A stretch of DNA of 16,462 nucleotides from Domibacillus sp. (lineage in GTDB: Bacteria; Bacillota; Bacilli; Bacillales; Domibacillaceae), in the NCBI GenBank assembly GCA_031177795.1, contig JAPSKG010000020.1:1-16462 (forward strand). Reading direction: 5' to 3'. Below, piece by piece: positions 1 through 7,174 of this stretch. The position numbers and the translations under genes were made by a program. How positions within the stretch are numbered: position 1 is the first letter of the stretch; the number at the start of each line of letters is the position of its first letter. Under the pieces are notes generated by a model. The model worked only from the letters and a program-made list of their open reading frames with translations, was not told where the DNA came from and ran no database searches.

Positions 1-123
1 GATGTGATGTTTTACGGATCAAAAATAGCTGTAGAACCCATCTATGAAAAAACATATGATTTGCAGGCAGCCGAAAAACTAGACCAGCAAGTGATGAAAG
101 CTTTAAAAGAAGAAGGAATGTAA
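1..123 (+). CDS. 3' end of unidentified protein (partial)
   Basis: The frame is open from the first base to a TAA and encodes a 40-residue C-terminal tail. It begins DVMFYGSKIAVEPIYEK, and its last half is a charged, probably helical segment ending KALKEEGM. Codon use looks like the neighbouring genes, and the alternative frames here are less convincing. I do not recognise the family from this fragment. It does not match what I remember of the C-terminus of the PhoH-like protein YlaK, which stands near this position in B. subtilis. No T-rich hairpin serving the plus strand follows the stop, so transcription may continue into the small frame at 160-231. Confidence 0.6.
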   Translation, partial: DVMFYGSKIAVEPIYEKTYDLQAAEKLDQQVMKALKEEGM

Positions 124-159
124 AAAAAATCATCCGTTGTAAAAAGGTGAAAGGTCACA

Positions 160-231
160 ATGTCAGCGAGTGGAGCTGGAAAAGAAAAAAGCGAGAAAGG
201 CATCAAAGCCTTCCTGTTTGGAAGGCTTTGA
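160..231 (+). CDS. possible 23-residue small protein
   Basis: An ATG at 160 opens 23 codons (MSASGAGKEKSEKGIKAFLF and three more residues) and ends in TGA at 229-231. Purine-rich SD-like sequence (AAAGGTGAAAGGT, about 142-154) lies at a workable distance upstream. The product would be small and basic, with a Gly/Ser/Lys-rich front and a short hydrophobic end. The last ten codons coincide with the hairpin that terminates the opposing minus-strand gene, so the apparent frame may be a by-product of that hairpin. I recognise no family. Treat it as a candidate only. Confidence 0.25.
   Translation: MSASGAGKEKSEKGIKAFLFGRL
183..231 (-). terminator. intrinsic terminator of the ylaL-position gene
   Basis: A perfect 12-bp stem (203-214 with 220-231, TCAAAGCCTTCC arm, 5-base loop) starts directly after the minus-strand stop codon. 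Read on the minus strand, it is followed by a C/T-rich stretch that includes a run of six T (185-190). The T run begins several bases after the stem, so the terminator may be less than ideal. No T run follows on the plus side. Confidence 0.55.
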
Positions 232-732
232 TTACTCAACTCGAATGCCGGTCACATGTGTGATGGGCTGTTCACGATTTGAGCCGTCTTTTAATAAAAT
301 ATGAACTGGTCCAGTTTCTCGTAAAGGTTTTCCCTTATGGGAAAAAGCCATTATCAGGGAATCAGCAACTGCCAGTGGAAAAGGGTGCTCGCCATTTTGC
401 GTTTCAATAACAAGCAAAGAAGCGTCCTGTACAGGCTCGGCATTTTGTAAAAATGGAGAAAGAGGGATACCGAATGTTCCTGTAAGCACTTTCTCTTTTT
501 CGTATTTTTTCTCTGATTTGATCGTCGGTGGGAAAGTAGCGCCTTCACGAATTTCTTTTTCCCAAAATGCGGACATACTTTTTGTGTATTCTTCGTCTGC
601 GTTTATATCAGGCTGGTCGGGCAGCAGAAAATACTCATCAAGGTCAATTCTGCGGTCATCAAAAATCCAAACACCCGGATCGAGTGTTACAGTAAATCCT
701 ACTTTCCCTTTAATTGGAATGATTTGCTCCAT
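232..732 (-). CDS. ylaL: uncharacterized protein in ylaL position
   Basis: This encodes 166 residues beginning MEQIIPIKGKVGFTVTL. I place the start at the ATG at 732 because an AAAAGGAG SD sits about 10 bases upstream. An upstream in-frame start at 768 would add 12 basic residues and lies right beside the proposed promoter. The product is soluble-looking, acidic in the middle and mostly beta-strand-like. It opens with a short phrase containing a DPGVWIFDDR motif and ends in a repeated-strand region (HILLKDGSNREQPITHVTG). I see no signal peptide, membrane segment or recognisable catalytic motif. The symbol rests on position next to ylaN, not on a sequence match I can vouch for. It has its own promoter and terminator, so it is probably monocistronic. 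Confidence 0.75.
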   Translation of the reverse strand: MEQIIPIKGKVGFTVTLDPGVWIFDDRRIDLDEYFLLPDQPDINADEEYTKSMSAFWEKEIREGATFPPTIKSEKKYEKEKVLTGTFGIPLSPFLQNAEPVQDASLLVIETQNGEHPFPLAVADSLIMAFSHKGKPLRETGPVHILLKDGSNREQPITHVTGIRVE

Positions 733-771
733 AACCAAACGTCTCCTTTTTAATAAAGCTCTATACAAATA

Positions 772-800
772 AGTATACAGTTAAAAATTCTCGTTGTCAG
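772..800 (-). promoter_or_regulatory. sigma-A-type promoter for the ylaL-position gene
   Basis: On the minus strand, CTGACA (800-795) and TATACT (777-772) are separated by exactly 17 bp. Each hexamer matches the sigma-A consensus at 5 of 6 positions. Initiation would fall near 765, about 33 bases before the chosen ATG, which argues against the longer frame starting at 768. Confidence 0.7.
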
Positions 801-818
801 TGTGCATATTAAAATTCC

Positions 819-847
819 TTGCAAATTGCTTGTATTAACGATAAAAT
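819..847 (+). promoter_or_regulatory. sigma-A-type promoter for ylaN
   Basis: TTGCAA (819-824), a 17-bp spacer and TAAAAT (842-847) form a plausible sigma-A promoter about 45 bases before the ylaN start codon. Its -35 element is only 18 bp from the -35 of the divergent promoter. Confidence 0.6.
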
Positions 848-892
848 CTTTTAGTATACAGTGATTCCATTCTTGGGACAGGGGGAGAAAAA

Positions 893-1174
893 ATGGCATC
901 TGAAATGAAAATAGACCATCGGGAAAAAGCCTACTCTCTGTTGCAGGCGGATGCGGAAAAAATTTTGCGCCTCATTAAAGTTCAAATGGACAACTTAACG
1001 ATGCCGCAATGTCCTCTTTATGAGGAAGTGCTTGACACGCAAATGTTCGGCTTATCTCGTGAAATAGATTTCGCCATACGTCTTGGCTTAGTTGATGAAG
1101 CGGATGGCAAAGAGTTGATGGGTTCACTTGAACAAGAATTGTCCGCTTTGCACGAAGCGTCCGTCGATCGCTAA
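893..1174 (+). CDS. ylaN: YlaN, Fur-associated iron-homeostasis protein
   Basis: This encodes a 93-residue, largely helical cytoplasmic protein. The body around MPQCPLYEEVLDTQMFGLSR and the following DFAIRLGLVDEADG segment are characteristic of the YlaN (UPF0358) family, whose usual length is about 90 residues. In B. subtilis and Staphylococcus aureus, YlaN is needed when iron is scarce and has been linked to the repressor Fur, easing its repression; that is published knowledge, not visible here. The ATG is preceded by GGGGGAG (881-887) at a normal distance. It has its own promoter and is followed at once by a terminator, so it is expressed alone. I saw no clear Fur box in front of it. Confidence 0.93.
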   Translation: MASEMKIDHREKAYSLLQADAEKILRLIKVQMDNLTMPQCPLYEEVLDTQMFGLSREIDFAIRLGLVDEADGKELMGSLEQELSALHEASVDR

Positions 1175-1182
1175 ACAGACAG

Positions 1183-1211
1183 AAAACTCAAACAGCTGTT
1201 TGAGTTTTTTT
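1183..1211 (+). terminator. intrinsic terminator after ylaN
   Basis: A perfect palindrome (AAAACTCAAACAG at 1183-1195, with its complement at 1196-1208) runs into T's to 1211, nine bases after the ylaN stop. The next frame's earliest possible ATG (1219) falls just outside it. Confidence 0.88.
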
Positions 1212-1260
1212 AACTTAAATGAGTATCGCTTTTCGGAAAGCGCATGAATGGAAGGTATTT

Positions 1261-2412
1261 ATGTGGAAAAGAAAGCTAAAATCGTATGATTACCCGCTGG
1301 CAGCCGTTTTTTTAATTTTATGCTTGTTTGGTTTGATGATGATTTACAGTGCAAGTTCAGTTGTAGCGGTTCAGAGATATGAGATGGAAAGTGGTTATTT
1401 TTATAATAAACAAAAGCTTCATGTACTGGCAGCTTTTTTTGTTTTTGGCTTGGTGTCAATTTTTCCTTATAAGAAACTGAAGGCAAGGCGTTTCCTGCTT
1501 TTAATAACAGTGGGCATGTTTTTTACACTGTTTTTGCTTTTTATATTTGGGAGTGTCTCAAATAATGCTCAAAGCTGGTTCCAAGTTGGTGCGCGTTCGA
1601 TTCAGCCTTCAGAATTTTCAAAGCTGGTTCTTATTATTTACATGTCTGCTGTTTTTTCAAAAAAACAAAAAAATATTAACTCCTTAAATAATAGTATTGC
1701 CCCTCCGGTAATCGTCCTTTTTCTTGTTTGCTTTCTTGTAGCGTTAGAACCAGATTTTGGAACATCAGCGATCATTTTTTCGATTGGGTTGACAATTGTT
1801 CTGTCATCCGGTATAAAAATGAAAAAGCTTGCAAAATTCGCTTTGTTAATTGGTTTGTTTGGAGTGGTTATATCGCCGCTGTTTATTTGGCAAAAAGACA
1901 ACATCTTATCTGAAGAACGAATGAGCCGGATTACAAGTTATTTAGATCCATTTAAGTATGAAGAAGACGCAGGATATCATTTAGTGAATTCCTATCTTGC
2001 GATTGGATCGGGCGGACTAACGGGTCGGGGGCTTGGGCAAAGTGTTCAAAAACTTGGCTATCTGCCAGAACCGCACACTGATTTTATCATGTCAGTTATT
2101 GCTGAAGAACTTGGTGTGTTTGGCGTAGCGCTTGCAATTGGCGGGCTGGCATTTATAGTTTTAAGAGGTCTTAAAATCTCAATGAAATGCAAAGACTCAT
2201 TTGGTGCAATGCTGGCTGTAGGAATTTCTTCAATGATAGGGATACAATCTTTTATTAATTTGGGCGGTGTATCGGGCGTGATACCAATTACGGGTGTTCC
2301 ACTTCCATTTATCAGCTATGGAGGTTCGTCACTTTTGCTGCTTTCTCTATCTATGGGAATTTTGGCGAATGTTTCTATGCAATCCAAGTATGAAAAAAAT
2401 TATCAATCTTAA
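1261..2412 (+). CDS. ftsW: FtsW, septal peptidoglycan glycosyltransferase
   Basis: FtsW is a SEDS-family polytopic membrane enzyme that polymerises lipid II into glycan strands at the division septum with its partner class B penicillin-binding protein. The 383-residue product has about ten hydrophobic segments. SEDS signatures are present: the AQSWFQVGARSIQPSEFSKL region, EPDFGT, the LPEPHTDFI loop with the likely catalytic Asp274, and the C-terminal GVPLPFISYGGSS. I chose ATG 1261 because GGAAGG lies six bases upstream and the start MWKRKLKSYDYPL lines up with the B. subtilis FtsW N-terminus (MLKKMLKSYDYSL). A longer frame from 1219 has no SD. No promoter was obvious in the short gap after ylaN. 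Context before pycA favours FtsW over RodA. Confidence 0.95.
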   Translation: MWKRKLKSYDYPLAAVFLILCLFGLMMIYSASSVVAVQRYEMESGYFYNKQKLHVLAAFFVFGLVSIFPYKKLKARRFLLLITVGMFFTLFLLFIFGSVSNNAQSWFQVGARSIQPSEFSKLVLIIYMSAVFSKKQKNINSLNNSIAPPVIVLFLVCFLVALEPDFGTSAIIFSIGLTIVLSSGIKMKKLAKFALLIGLFGVVISPLFIWQKDNILSEERMSRITSYLDPFKYEEDAGYHLVNSYLAIGSGGLTGRGLGQSVQKLGYLPEPHTDFIMSVIAEELGVFGVALAIGGLAFIVLRGLKISMKCKDSFGAMLAVGISSMIGIQSFINLGGVSGVIPITGVPLPFISYGGSSLLLLSLSMGILANVSMQSKYEKNYQS

Positions 2413-2416
2413 AAAT

Positions 2417-2448
2417 AAAAAGGTTCAATTCATTGAACCTTTTTATAT
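2417..2448 (+). terminator. intrinsic terminator after ftsW
   Basis: A 13-bp stem (2417-2429 with 2432-2444, AAAAAGGTTCAAT arm) with only TC at its centre leads into a T/A-rich tail. It begins five bases after the ftsW stop. I found no convincing promoter between it and pycA, so pycA may rely on a weak promoter here or on read-through. Confidence 0.85.
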
Positions 2449-2481
2449 ATATCTTATCAACAGATCAGGGGAGAGATGAAG

Positions 2482-5400
2482 ATGACAAAAATCAACAAAG
2501 TGCTGGTCGCGAACAGGGGAGAAATCGCAATCCGCGTATTTCGTGCCTGCACTGAATTACATATCCGGACAGTAGCTGTCTACTCGAAGGAAGATTCTGG
2601 TTCTTACCATCGTTATAAAGCGGACGAAGCATACTTGGTCGGTGAAGGGAAAAAACCAATTGATGCTTACCTTGATATTGAAGGAATCATTGAAATTGCC
2701 AAGCAGTCGGAAGCAGATGCTATTCATCCAGGCTATGGTTTTTTATCTGAAAATATCGAATTTGCAAAACGTTGTGAAGAAGAAGGCATTATCTTTATAG
2801 GTCCTAAATCCGCTCACCTTGATATGTTTGGTGATAAAGTTAAAGCGCGCACACAGGCAATCAACGCTGATATTCCAGTTATTCCGGGATCAGACGGGCC
2901 TGTAAACAGCTTGGACGAAGTTATTGACTTTGGAAAACAACATGGCTTCCCAATCATTATTAAAGCATCGCTTGGCGGCGGCGGCCGTGGAATGCGGATT
3001 GTGCAAAATCTTGGTGAAGTTCGCGAAGCATATGACCGTGCAAAATCCGAAGCAAAAGCAGCTTTTGGGAACGACGAAGTTTATGTGGAAAAATTTGTTC
3101 AAAACCCAAAACACATAGAAGTTCAGATTATTGGAGACCAGGATGGAAATGTTGTTCACTTGTTTGAACGAGACTGTTCCGTTCAGCGCCGTCACCAAAA
3201 AGTGGTAGAAGTAGCGCCGGCCGTTTCCATTTCAGAAGACCTTCGTAACCGTATTTGTGATGCGGCAGTTAAATTGATGAAAAACGTTGATTACTTAAAT
3301 GCCGGTACAGTTGAGTTTTTAACGGCAGGCGAGAATTTTTACTTTATTGAAGTTAATCCCCGCGTCCAGGTAGAACATACGATTACCGAGCTGATCACAG
3401 GTATTGATATTGTGCAAACTCAAATTTTGGTTGCGGAAGGCCATAACCTTCACAGTGAAAAAGTAGGCATTCCGGAACAAAAAGATATCCGGACAATGGG
3501 ATATGCAATCCAGTCGCGTGTTACAACTGAAGACCCGGAAAACGGGTTTATGCCAGACACAGGCCGTATTATGGCTTATCGTTCAGGCGGGGGCTTTGGT
3601 GTTCGTCTTGATGCAGGAAACAGTTTTCAAGGTGCAGTAATAACTCCATATTACGATTCTCTACTGGTAAAAGTCTCGACTTTCGCTATGACATTTGAGC
3701 AAGCTGCATCGAAAATGCTCCGTAACCTGCAAGAGTTCCGAATTCGCGGAATTAAAACAAACATTCCGTTTCTTGAAAATGTAATGCGGCATGAAGACTT
3801 TATTTCAGGAAATTATGATACGTCGTTTATTGATACAACACCAGAACTGTTTGTGTTTCCAAAACGAAAAGACCGTGGAACAAAAATGCTTAACTACATT
3901 GGCACCATTACTGTAAATGGTTTCCCGGGTGTAGAACAAAAGAAAAAACCTGTTTTTGATACGCCACGCATTCCAAAAGTAAAGCTTTCTGAAAAACCGG
4001 CGAGCGGAACAAAGCAAATTTTAGATGAGCAGGGCGCAGACGGGCTTGTTAAATGGGTAAAACAGCAAAAAGAAGTTTTGTTAACTGATACTACTATGCG
4101 TGATGCCCATCAATCTCTTCTTGCTACACGAATCCGCACAACCGACTTAACGCACATTGCTCCAGCAACTGCAAGGCTTTTGCCCGAGTTGTTTTCTATG
4201 GAAATGTGGGGGGGAGCAACATTTGATGTCGCTTACCGCTTCTTAAAAGAAGATCCGTGGAAACGTCTGGAAACTCTTCGCCAGCAAGTGCCGAATATTT
4301 TGTTCCAAATGCTTCTTCGTGCTTCAAATGCTGTCGGATACAAAAACTACCCGGATAATGTGATCCGTGAGTTTGTTCAGCAATCTGCTGAATCCGGTAT
4401 CGATGTATTCCGGATTTTTGACAGCTTAAACTGGGTAAAAGGCATGGAAGTGGCAATTGATTCGGTTCGTCAATCCGGCAAAATTGCAGAAGCCACTATT
4501 TGCTATACAGGCGATATTGATGATCCATCACGTGCGAAATACAATGTGAATTATTATAAAGAAATGGCAAAAGAACTGGAAGCACAAGGAGCGCATATCC
4601 TCGGTATTAAAGATATGGCAGGTTTGTTAAAGCCACAGGCAGCTTACCGTCTTATTTCTGAATTAAAAGAAGCGGTGGAAATTCCTATTCACCTTCATAC
4701 ACACGATACAAGCGGCAACGGTATTTTTATGTATACAAAAGCTATTGAAGCAGGAGTAGATATCGTCGATACAGCACTTAGCACAATGGCAGGCTTAACA
4801 TCCCAGCCAAGCGCCAATACGCTCCGTTATGCACTTGAAGGAACAGACCGTACACCGTCTGTTCAAATTGATGCTTTAGAAAAGCTTTCTTACTACTGGG
4901 AAGATGTACGGAAATTCTATGCACCATTCGAAAGCGGCATGCTTGCGCCTCATACAGAAATCTATAAACATGAAATGCCGGGTGGACAATATTCAAATCT
5001 TCAACAGCAAGCAAAAGGCGTTGGTCTTGGCGATCGCTGGGATGAAGTAAAAGACATGTACCGCCGTGTGAACCTGATGTTTGGTGACATTGTAAAAGTA
5101 ACTCCATCATCCAAAGTAGTTGGTGATATGGCTTTATTTATGGTGCAAAATGATTTAACGGAAGAAGATGTTTTGAGCCGCGGTGATAAAATTGACTTCC
5201 CGGATTCTGTTATTGAACTGTTTGAAGGCTATCTTGGACAGCCAGTAGGCGGATTCCCTGAAGAACTTCAAAAAGTCATCTTAAAAGGCAAATCACCGAT
5301 TACTGTTCGTCCTGGTGAACTTTTAGAAGATGTTGACTTTGAAGCGCTGCGTACAGAACTTCAGCAAGAGATCGGAGAAGAGCCGACTAGCCAGGACACA

Positions 5401-5919
5401 ATTGCTTATGCGCTTTATCCAAAGGTATTTACGGACTACGCAAAAGTAAAAGAACAATATGGCGATATTTCAGTTCTTGATACACCAACTTTCCTGTATG
5501 GCATGCGCCTTGGGGAAGAAAAAGAAATTGAAATTGAGACAGGAAAAACTTTAATTGTAAAATTGGTATCCATTGGGCATCCTCAATCAGATGGCACACG
5601 CATTTTAAGCTTTGAGTTAAACGGCCAGCCGCGTGATGTTGTCATTAAAGATGAAAGCATTAAGTCTTCTGTGAATGCAAAAGTAAAAGCGGATCCGAAA
5701 AATGAAGGTCATATTGCGGCGACCATGCCAGGTACAGTAATTAAAGTTATTCTTGAAAAAGGTGACAAAGTAAAGCGTGGCGATCACTTGATGATTACTG
5801 AAGCAATGAAAATGGAAACAACCGTACAAGCACCATTTGACGGAACAGTAAAAGCTGTATACGTACAAAATGGAGAAGCTATTTCAACAGGCGACCTGCT
5901 CGTTGAATTAGAAAAGTAA
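2482..5919 (+). CDS. pycA: pyruvate carboxylase
   Basis: This biotin enzyme carboxylates pyruvate to oxaloacetate with ATP and bicarbonate, refilling the TCA cycle. The 1145-residue chain is full length for the single-subunit form. Domains in order are biotin carboxylase (VLVANRGEIAIR at the start, glycine-rich ATP loop GGGGRGM at 165-171, EVNPRVQVEHT near 290), carboxyltransferase (DTTMRDAHQ at 536-544, probable carbamylated Lys710 in LGIKDMAGLL, metal-binding His739 and His741 in HLHTHDTSGN), then the biotin carrier with EAMKMET and biotinyl Lys1110. The SD GGGGAG (2468-2473) is 8 bases from ATG 2482 but only 2 from ATG 2476, so I prefer the downstream start; the choice changes two residues. 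It is flanked by terminators and so probably monocistronic. Confidence 0.97.
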   Translation: MTKINKVLVANRGEIAIRVFRACTELHIRTVAVYSKEDSGSYHRYKADEAYLVGEGKKPIDAYLDIEGIIEIAKQSEADAIHPGYGFLSENIEFAKRCEEEGIIFIGPKSAHLDMFGDKVKARTQAINADIPVIPGSDGPVNSLDEVIDFGKQHGFPIIIKASLGGGGRGMRIVQNLGEVREAYDRAKSEAKAAFGNDEVYVEKFVQNPKHIEVQIIGDQDGNVVHLFERDCSVQRRHQKVVEVAPAVSISEDLRNRICDAAVKLMKNVDYLNAGTVEFLTAGENFYFIEVNPRVQVEHTITELITGIDIVQTQILVAEGHNLHSEKVGIPEQKDIRTMGYAIQSRVTTEDPENGFMPDTGRIMAYRSGGGFGVRLDAGNSFQGAVITPYYDSLLVKVSTFAMTFEQAASKMLRNLQEFRIRGIKTNIPFLENVMRHEDFISGNYDTSFIDTTPELFVFPKRKDRGTKMLNYIGTITVNGFPGVEQKKKPVFDTPRIPKVKLSEKPASGTKQILDEQGADGLVKWVKQQKEVLLTDTTMRDAHQSLLATRIRTTDLTHIAPATARLLPELFSMEMWGGATFDVAYRFLKEDPWKRLETLRQQVPNILFQMLLRASNAVGYKNYPDNVIREFVQQSAESGIDVFRIFDSLNWVKGMEVAIDSVRQSGKIAEATICYTGDIDDPSRAKYNVNYYKEMAKELEAQGAHILGIKDMAGLLKPQAAYRLISELKEAVEIPIHLHTHDTSGNGIFMYTKAIEAGVDIVDTALSTMAGLTSQPSANTLRYALEGTDRTPSVQIDALEKLSYYWEDVRKFYAPFESGMLAPHTEIYKHEMPGGQYSNLQQQAKGVGLGDRWDEVKDMYRRVNLMFGDIVKVTPSSKVVGDMALFMVQNDLTEEDVLSRGDKIDFPDSVIELFEGYLGQPVGGFPEELQKVILKGKSPITVRPGELLEDVDFEALRTELQQEIGEEPTSQDTIAYALYPKVFTDYAKVKEQYGDISVLDTPTFLYGMRLGEEKEIEIETGKTLIVKLVSIGHPQSDGTRILSFELNGQPRDVVIKDESIKSSVNAKVKADPKNEGHIAATMPGTVIKVILEKGDKVKRGDHLMITEAMKMETTVQAPFDGTVKAVYVQNGEAISTGDLLVELEK

Positions 5920-5923
5920 AACA

Positions 5924-5958
5924 AAAAAACACTGTCCGCTTAACGGACAGTGTTTTTT
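5924..5958. terminator. bidirectional terminator between pycA and ctaA
   Basis: A 15-bp stem (AAAAAACACTGTCCG at 5924-5938 with 5944-5958, loop CTTAA) has an A run on one flank and a T run on the other. It can stop both pycA from the left and ctaA from the right. The ctaA stop codon (5957-5959) overlaps its right edge. Confidence 0.9.
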
Positions 5959-6862
5959 ATTGGCTATTTATTTTACTTCGAGAAATAAGGAGAATAAAGT
6001 AACAAAGAAGGCCAAATAAACAAGAGATTAATAGTGCATGAGTCAGAGCAACATATAAATTTAAATTTGTCCAAATAATAAACGCGCCGGCAATAACTTG
6101 AAGTAAAACAAGAACAAAAGCAATAAGCCAACCATAGTACAAAACGCGTTGATGCTTATAGTGCTTTACTGCAAGATATGTTATGTACGCAATCCAAACA
6201 AAGATAAAACCGGCTGCTGTCCGGTGACCCATCTGAATCCATTGGTACATGTTTGAGGGGAAAAATTCATTGTTTCCGCATAAAGGCCAGGAATTGCAGA
6301 CCATACTTGATTTTGTATGACGAACCAGAGCCCCTGTGTAAACAACAATATAACTATATAGTGTAACACCAAGTGTATGCCATTTCATCCGGCTGTCAAT
6401 AACGATCGATGAAGCATCAAAACGCTGATCCACTTCAAAAATAAGAAGGGTTAGCAAAAGAACTGCTGCAAATGAAATAAGAGAAATACCGAAATGGAGG
6501 GCAAGGACAAAATCATTTTGGCCCCACAAAACAGCTGCAGCACCAATAAGTGCCTGGGCCATCAAAAAGAAAAATGCCAGCAATGCCAGAAATTTTGTTT
6601 CTCGCTTATGACCAATCATTTTCCATGAAGCAAGGGAAAGCGCCAAAACAAGAAGGCCGGCAGCCCCGGAAACAGCTCGGTGTGATAATTCAATAATGGT
6701 TTCTACCTTAAGATCTTTCGGAATAACTTGTCCATGGCAAAGCGGCCATTCTTTCCCGCAGCCAAGACCAGAATCTGTTTTTGTAACAAGTGCGCCGCCA
6801 ATCAAAACAATCAGCATGATGATAGTGGTAGCTACCCCAAGCCATTTTAACCAACCCTGCAA
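5957..6862 (-). CDS. ctaA: CtaA, heme A synthase
   Basis: CtaA oxidises the C8 methyl of heme O to a formyl group, giving heme A for the caa3 and aa3 oxidases. The 301-residue membrane protein has about eight hydrophobic segments in two similar halves. The four heme-ligand-type histidines are His61 (ELSHR), His123 (LHFGIS), His213 (MGHR) and His275 (THALL). Both extracytoplasmic cysteine pairs are there: Cys35/Cys42 in GLGCGKEWPLC and Cys189/Cys195. I place the start at a TTG at 6862, with GAAGGTG 6 bases upstream. With that start the N-terminus aligns residue for residue with B. subtilis CtaA through the GVxTT segment. A longer frame from a TTG at 6913 lacks an SD. It is divergent from ctaB. 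Confidence 0.95.
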   Translation of the reverse strand: MQGWLKWLGVATTIIMLIVLIGGALVTKTDSGLGCGKEWPLCHGQVIPKDLKVETIIELSHRAVSGAAGLLVLALSLASWKMIGHKRETKFLALLAFFFLMAQALIGAAAVLWGQNDFVLALHFGISLISFAAVLLLTLLIFEVDQRFDASSIVIDSRMKWHTLGVTLYSYIVVYTGALVRHTKSSMVCNSWPLCGNNEFFPSNMYQWIQMGHRTAAGFIFVWIAYITYLAVKHYKHQRVLYYGWLIAFVLVLLQVIAGAFIIWTNLNLYVALTHALLISCLFGLLCYFILLISRSKINSQ

Positions 6863-6955
6863 TCTCTTCACCTTCTTCTCTCTATATAAACCTATCTTTA
6901 ACTGATCATACAAGGAGGGTGTTTTTTCTGCAACAGCCCTTTGTTTATCTTTTTT

Positions 6956-6984
6956 ATTATCTTATAAAAATGAAATGATGGAAA
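6956..6984 (-). promoter_or_regulatory. candidate ctaA promoter
   Basis: On the minus strand, TTTCCA (6984-6979), a 17-bp spacer and GATAAT (6961-6956) resemble a sigma-A promoter with a weak -35, as expected for an activator-dependent gene. It would give a leader of roughly 85 bases. The cre-like and ResD-like motifs lie directly upstream. Confidence 0.45.
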
Positions 6985-6997
6985 CAGAACGCTTTCA
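6984..6997 (-). promoter_or_regulatory. cre-like CcpA site upstream of ctaA
   Basis: The minus strand reads TGAAAGCGTTCTGT, which matches 12 of 14 positions of the catabolite-responsive pattern TGWAANCGNTNWCA; only the last two bases disagree. It abuts the proposed ctaA -35, where CcpA binding would block polymerase. Catabolite control of cta genes is known in B. subtilis; this particular site is inferred. Confidence 0.4.
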
Positions 6998-6999
6998 CG

Positions 7000-7017
7000 A
7001 GTCACAAATTTGACAAA
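7000..7017 (-). promoter_or_regulatory. tandem ResD-like boxes upstream of ctaA
   Basis: On the minus strand two adjoining 9-mers, TTTGTCAAA and TTTGTGACT, match the ResD-type motif TTTGTGAAT at 7 and 8 of 9 positions. They would sit about 50-70 bases upstream of the ctaA start point. ResD activation of ctaA is established in B. subtilis; the site here is inferred from the motif only. Confidence 0.45.
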
Positions 7018-7107
7018 AATAGTTCATCTTCTGTTCACATAAAAAAGAATGGATATGATTTAATATGGAAGAGAGAGACTGCTCTTTTGAAATGTTTTTA
7101 AATAATG

Positions 7108-7136
7108 TAGAAAAGACCGGCTATATCCTTTATAGT
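7108..7136 (+). promoter_or_regulatory. candidate ctaB promoter
   Basis: TAGAAA (7108-7113), a 17-bp spacer and TATAGT (7131-7136) precede the ctaB start by about 38 bases. The -35 is poor (4 of 6). The remainder of the 312-base ctaA-ctaB spacer holds the ctaA control motifs described separately and A/T-rich sequence in which I see no gene. Confidence 0.35.
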
Positions 7137-7174
7137 AGAAAAGAGAGTTTTTTGAAAAGAAAGGAGGGGAAAAT

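Noticed and set aside
1219..1260. Longer ftsW frame starting at ATG 1219
   Set aside because: No SD, eight bases after the ylaN terminator, and the extra 14 residues are absent from the B. subtilis FtsW N-terminus.
4196..5110. Antisense open frames within pycA, the longest about 110 codons
   Set aside because: They mirror codon bias of a strongly conserved coding strand, lack SD sites and have no recognisable protein features.
7010..7015. Perfect TTGACA -35 hexamer on the plus strand upstream of ctaB
   Set aside because: No acceptable -10 lies 16-18 bp downstream; the hexamer falls inside the ResD-like repeat, which explains it better.
7034..7064. TTCACA with TTTAAT as an alternative ctaB promoter
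   Set aside because: The spacer is 19 bp and the -10 is weak, so the 7108-7136 candidate was preferred, though neither is strong.
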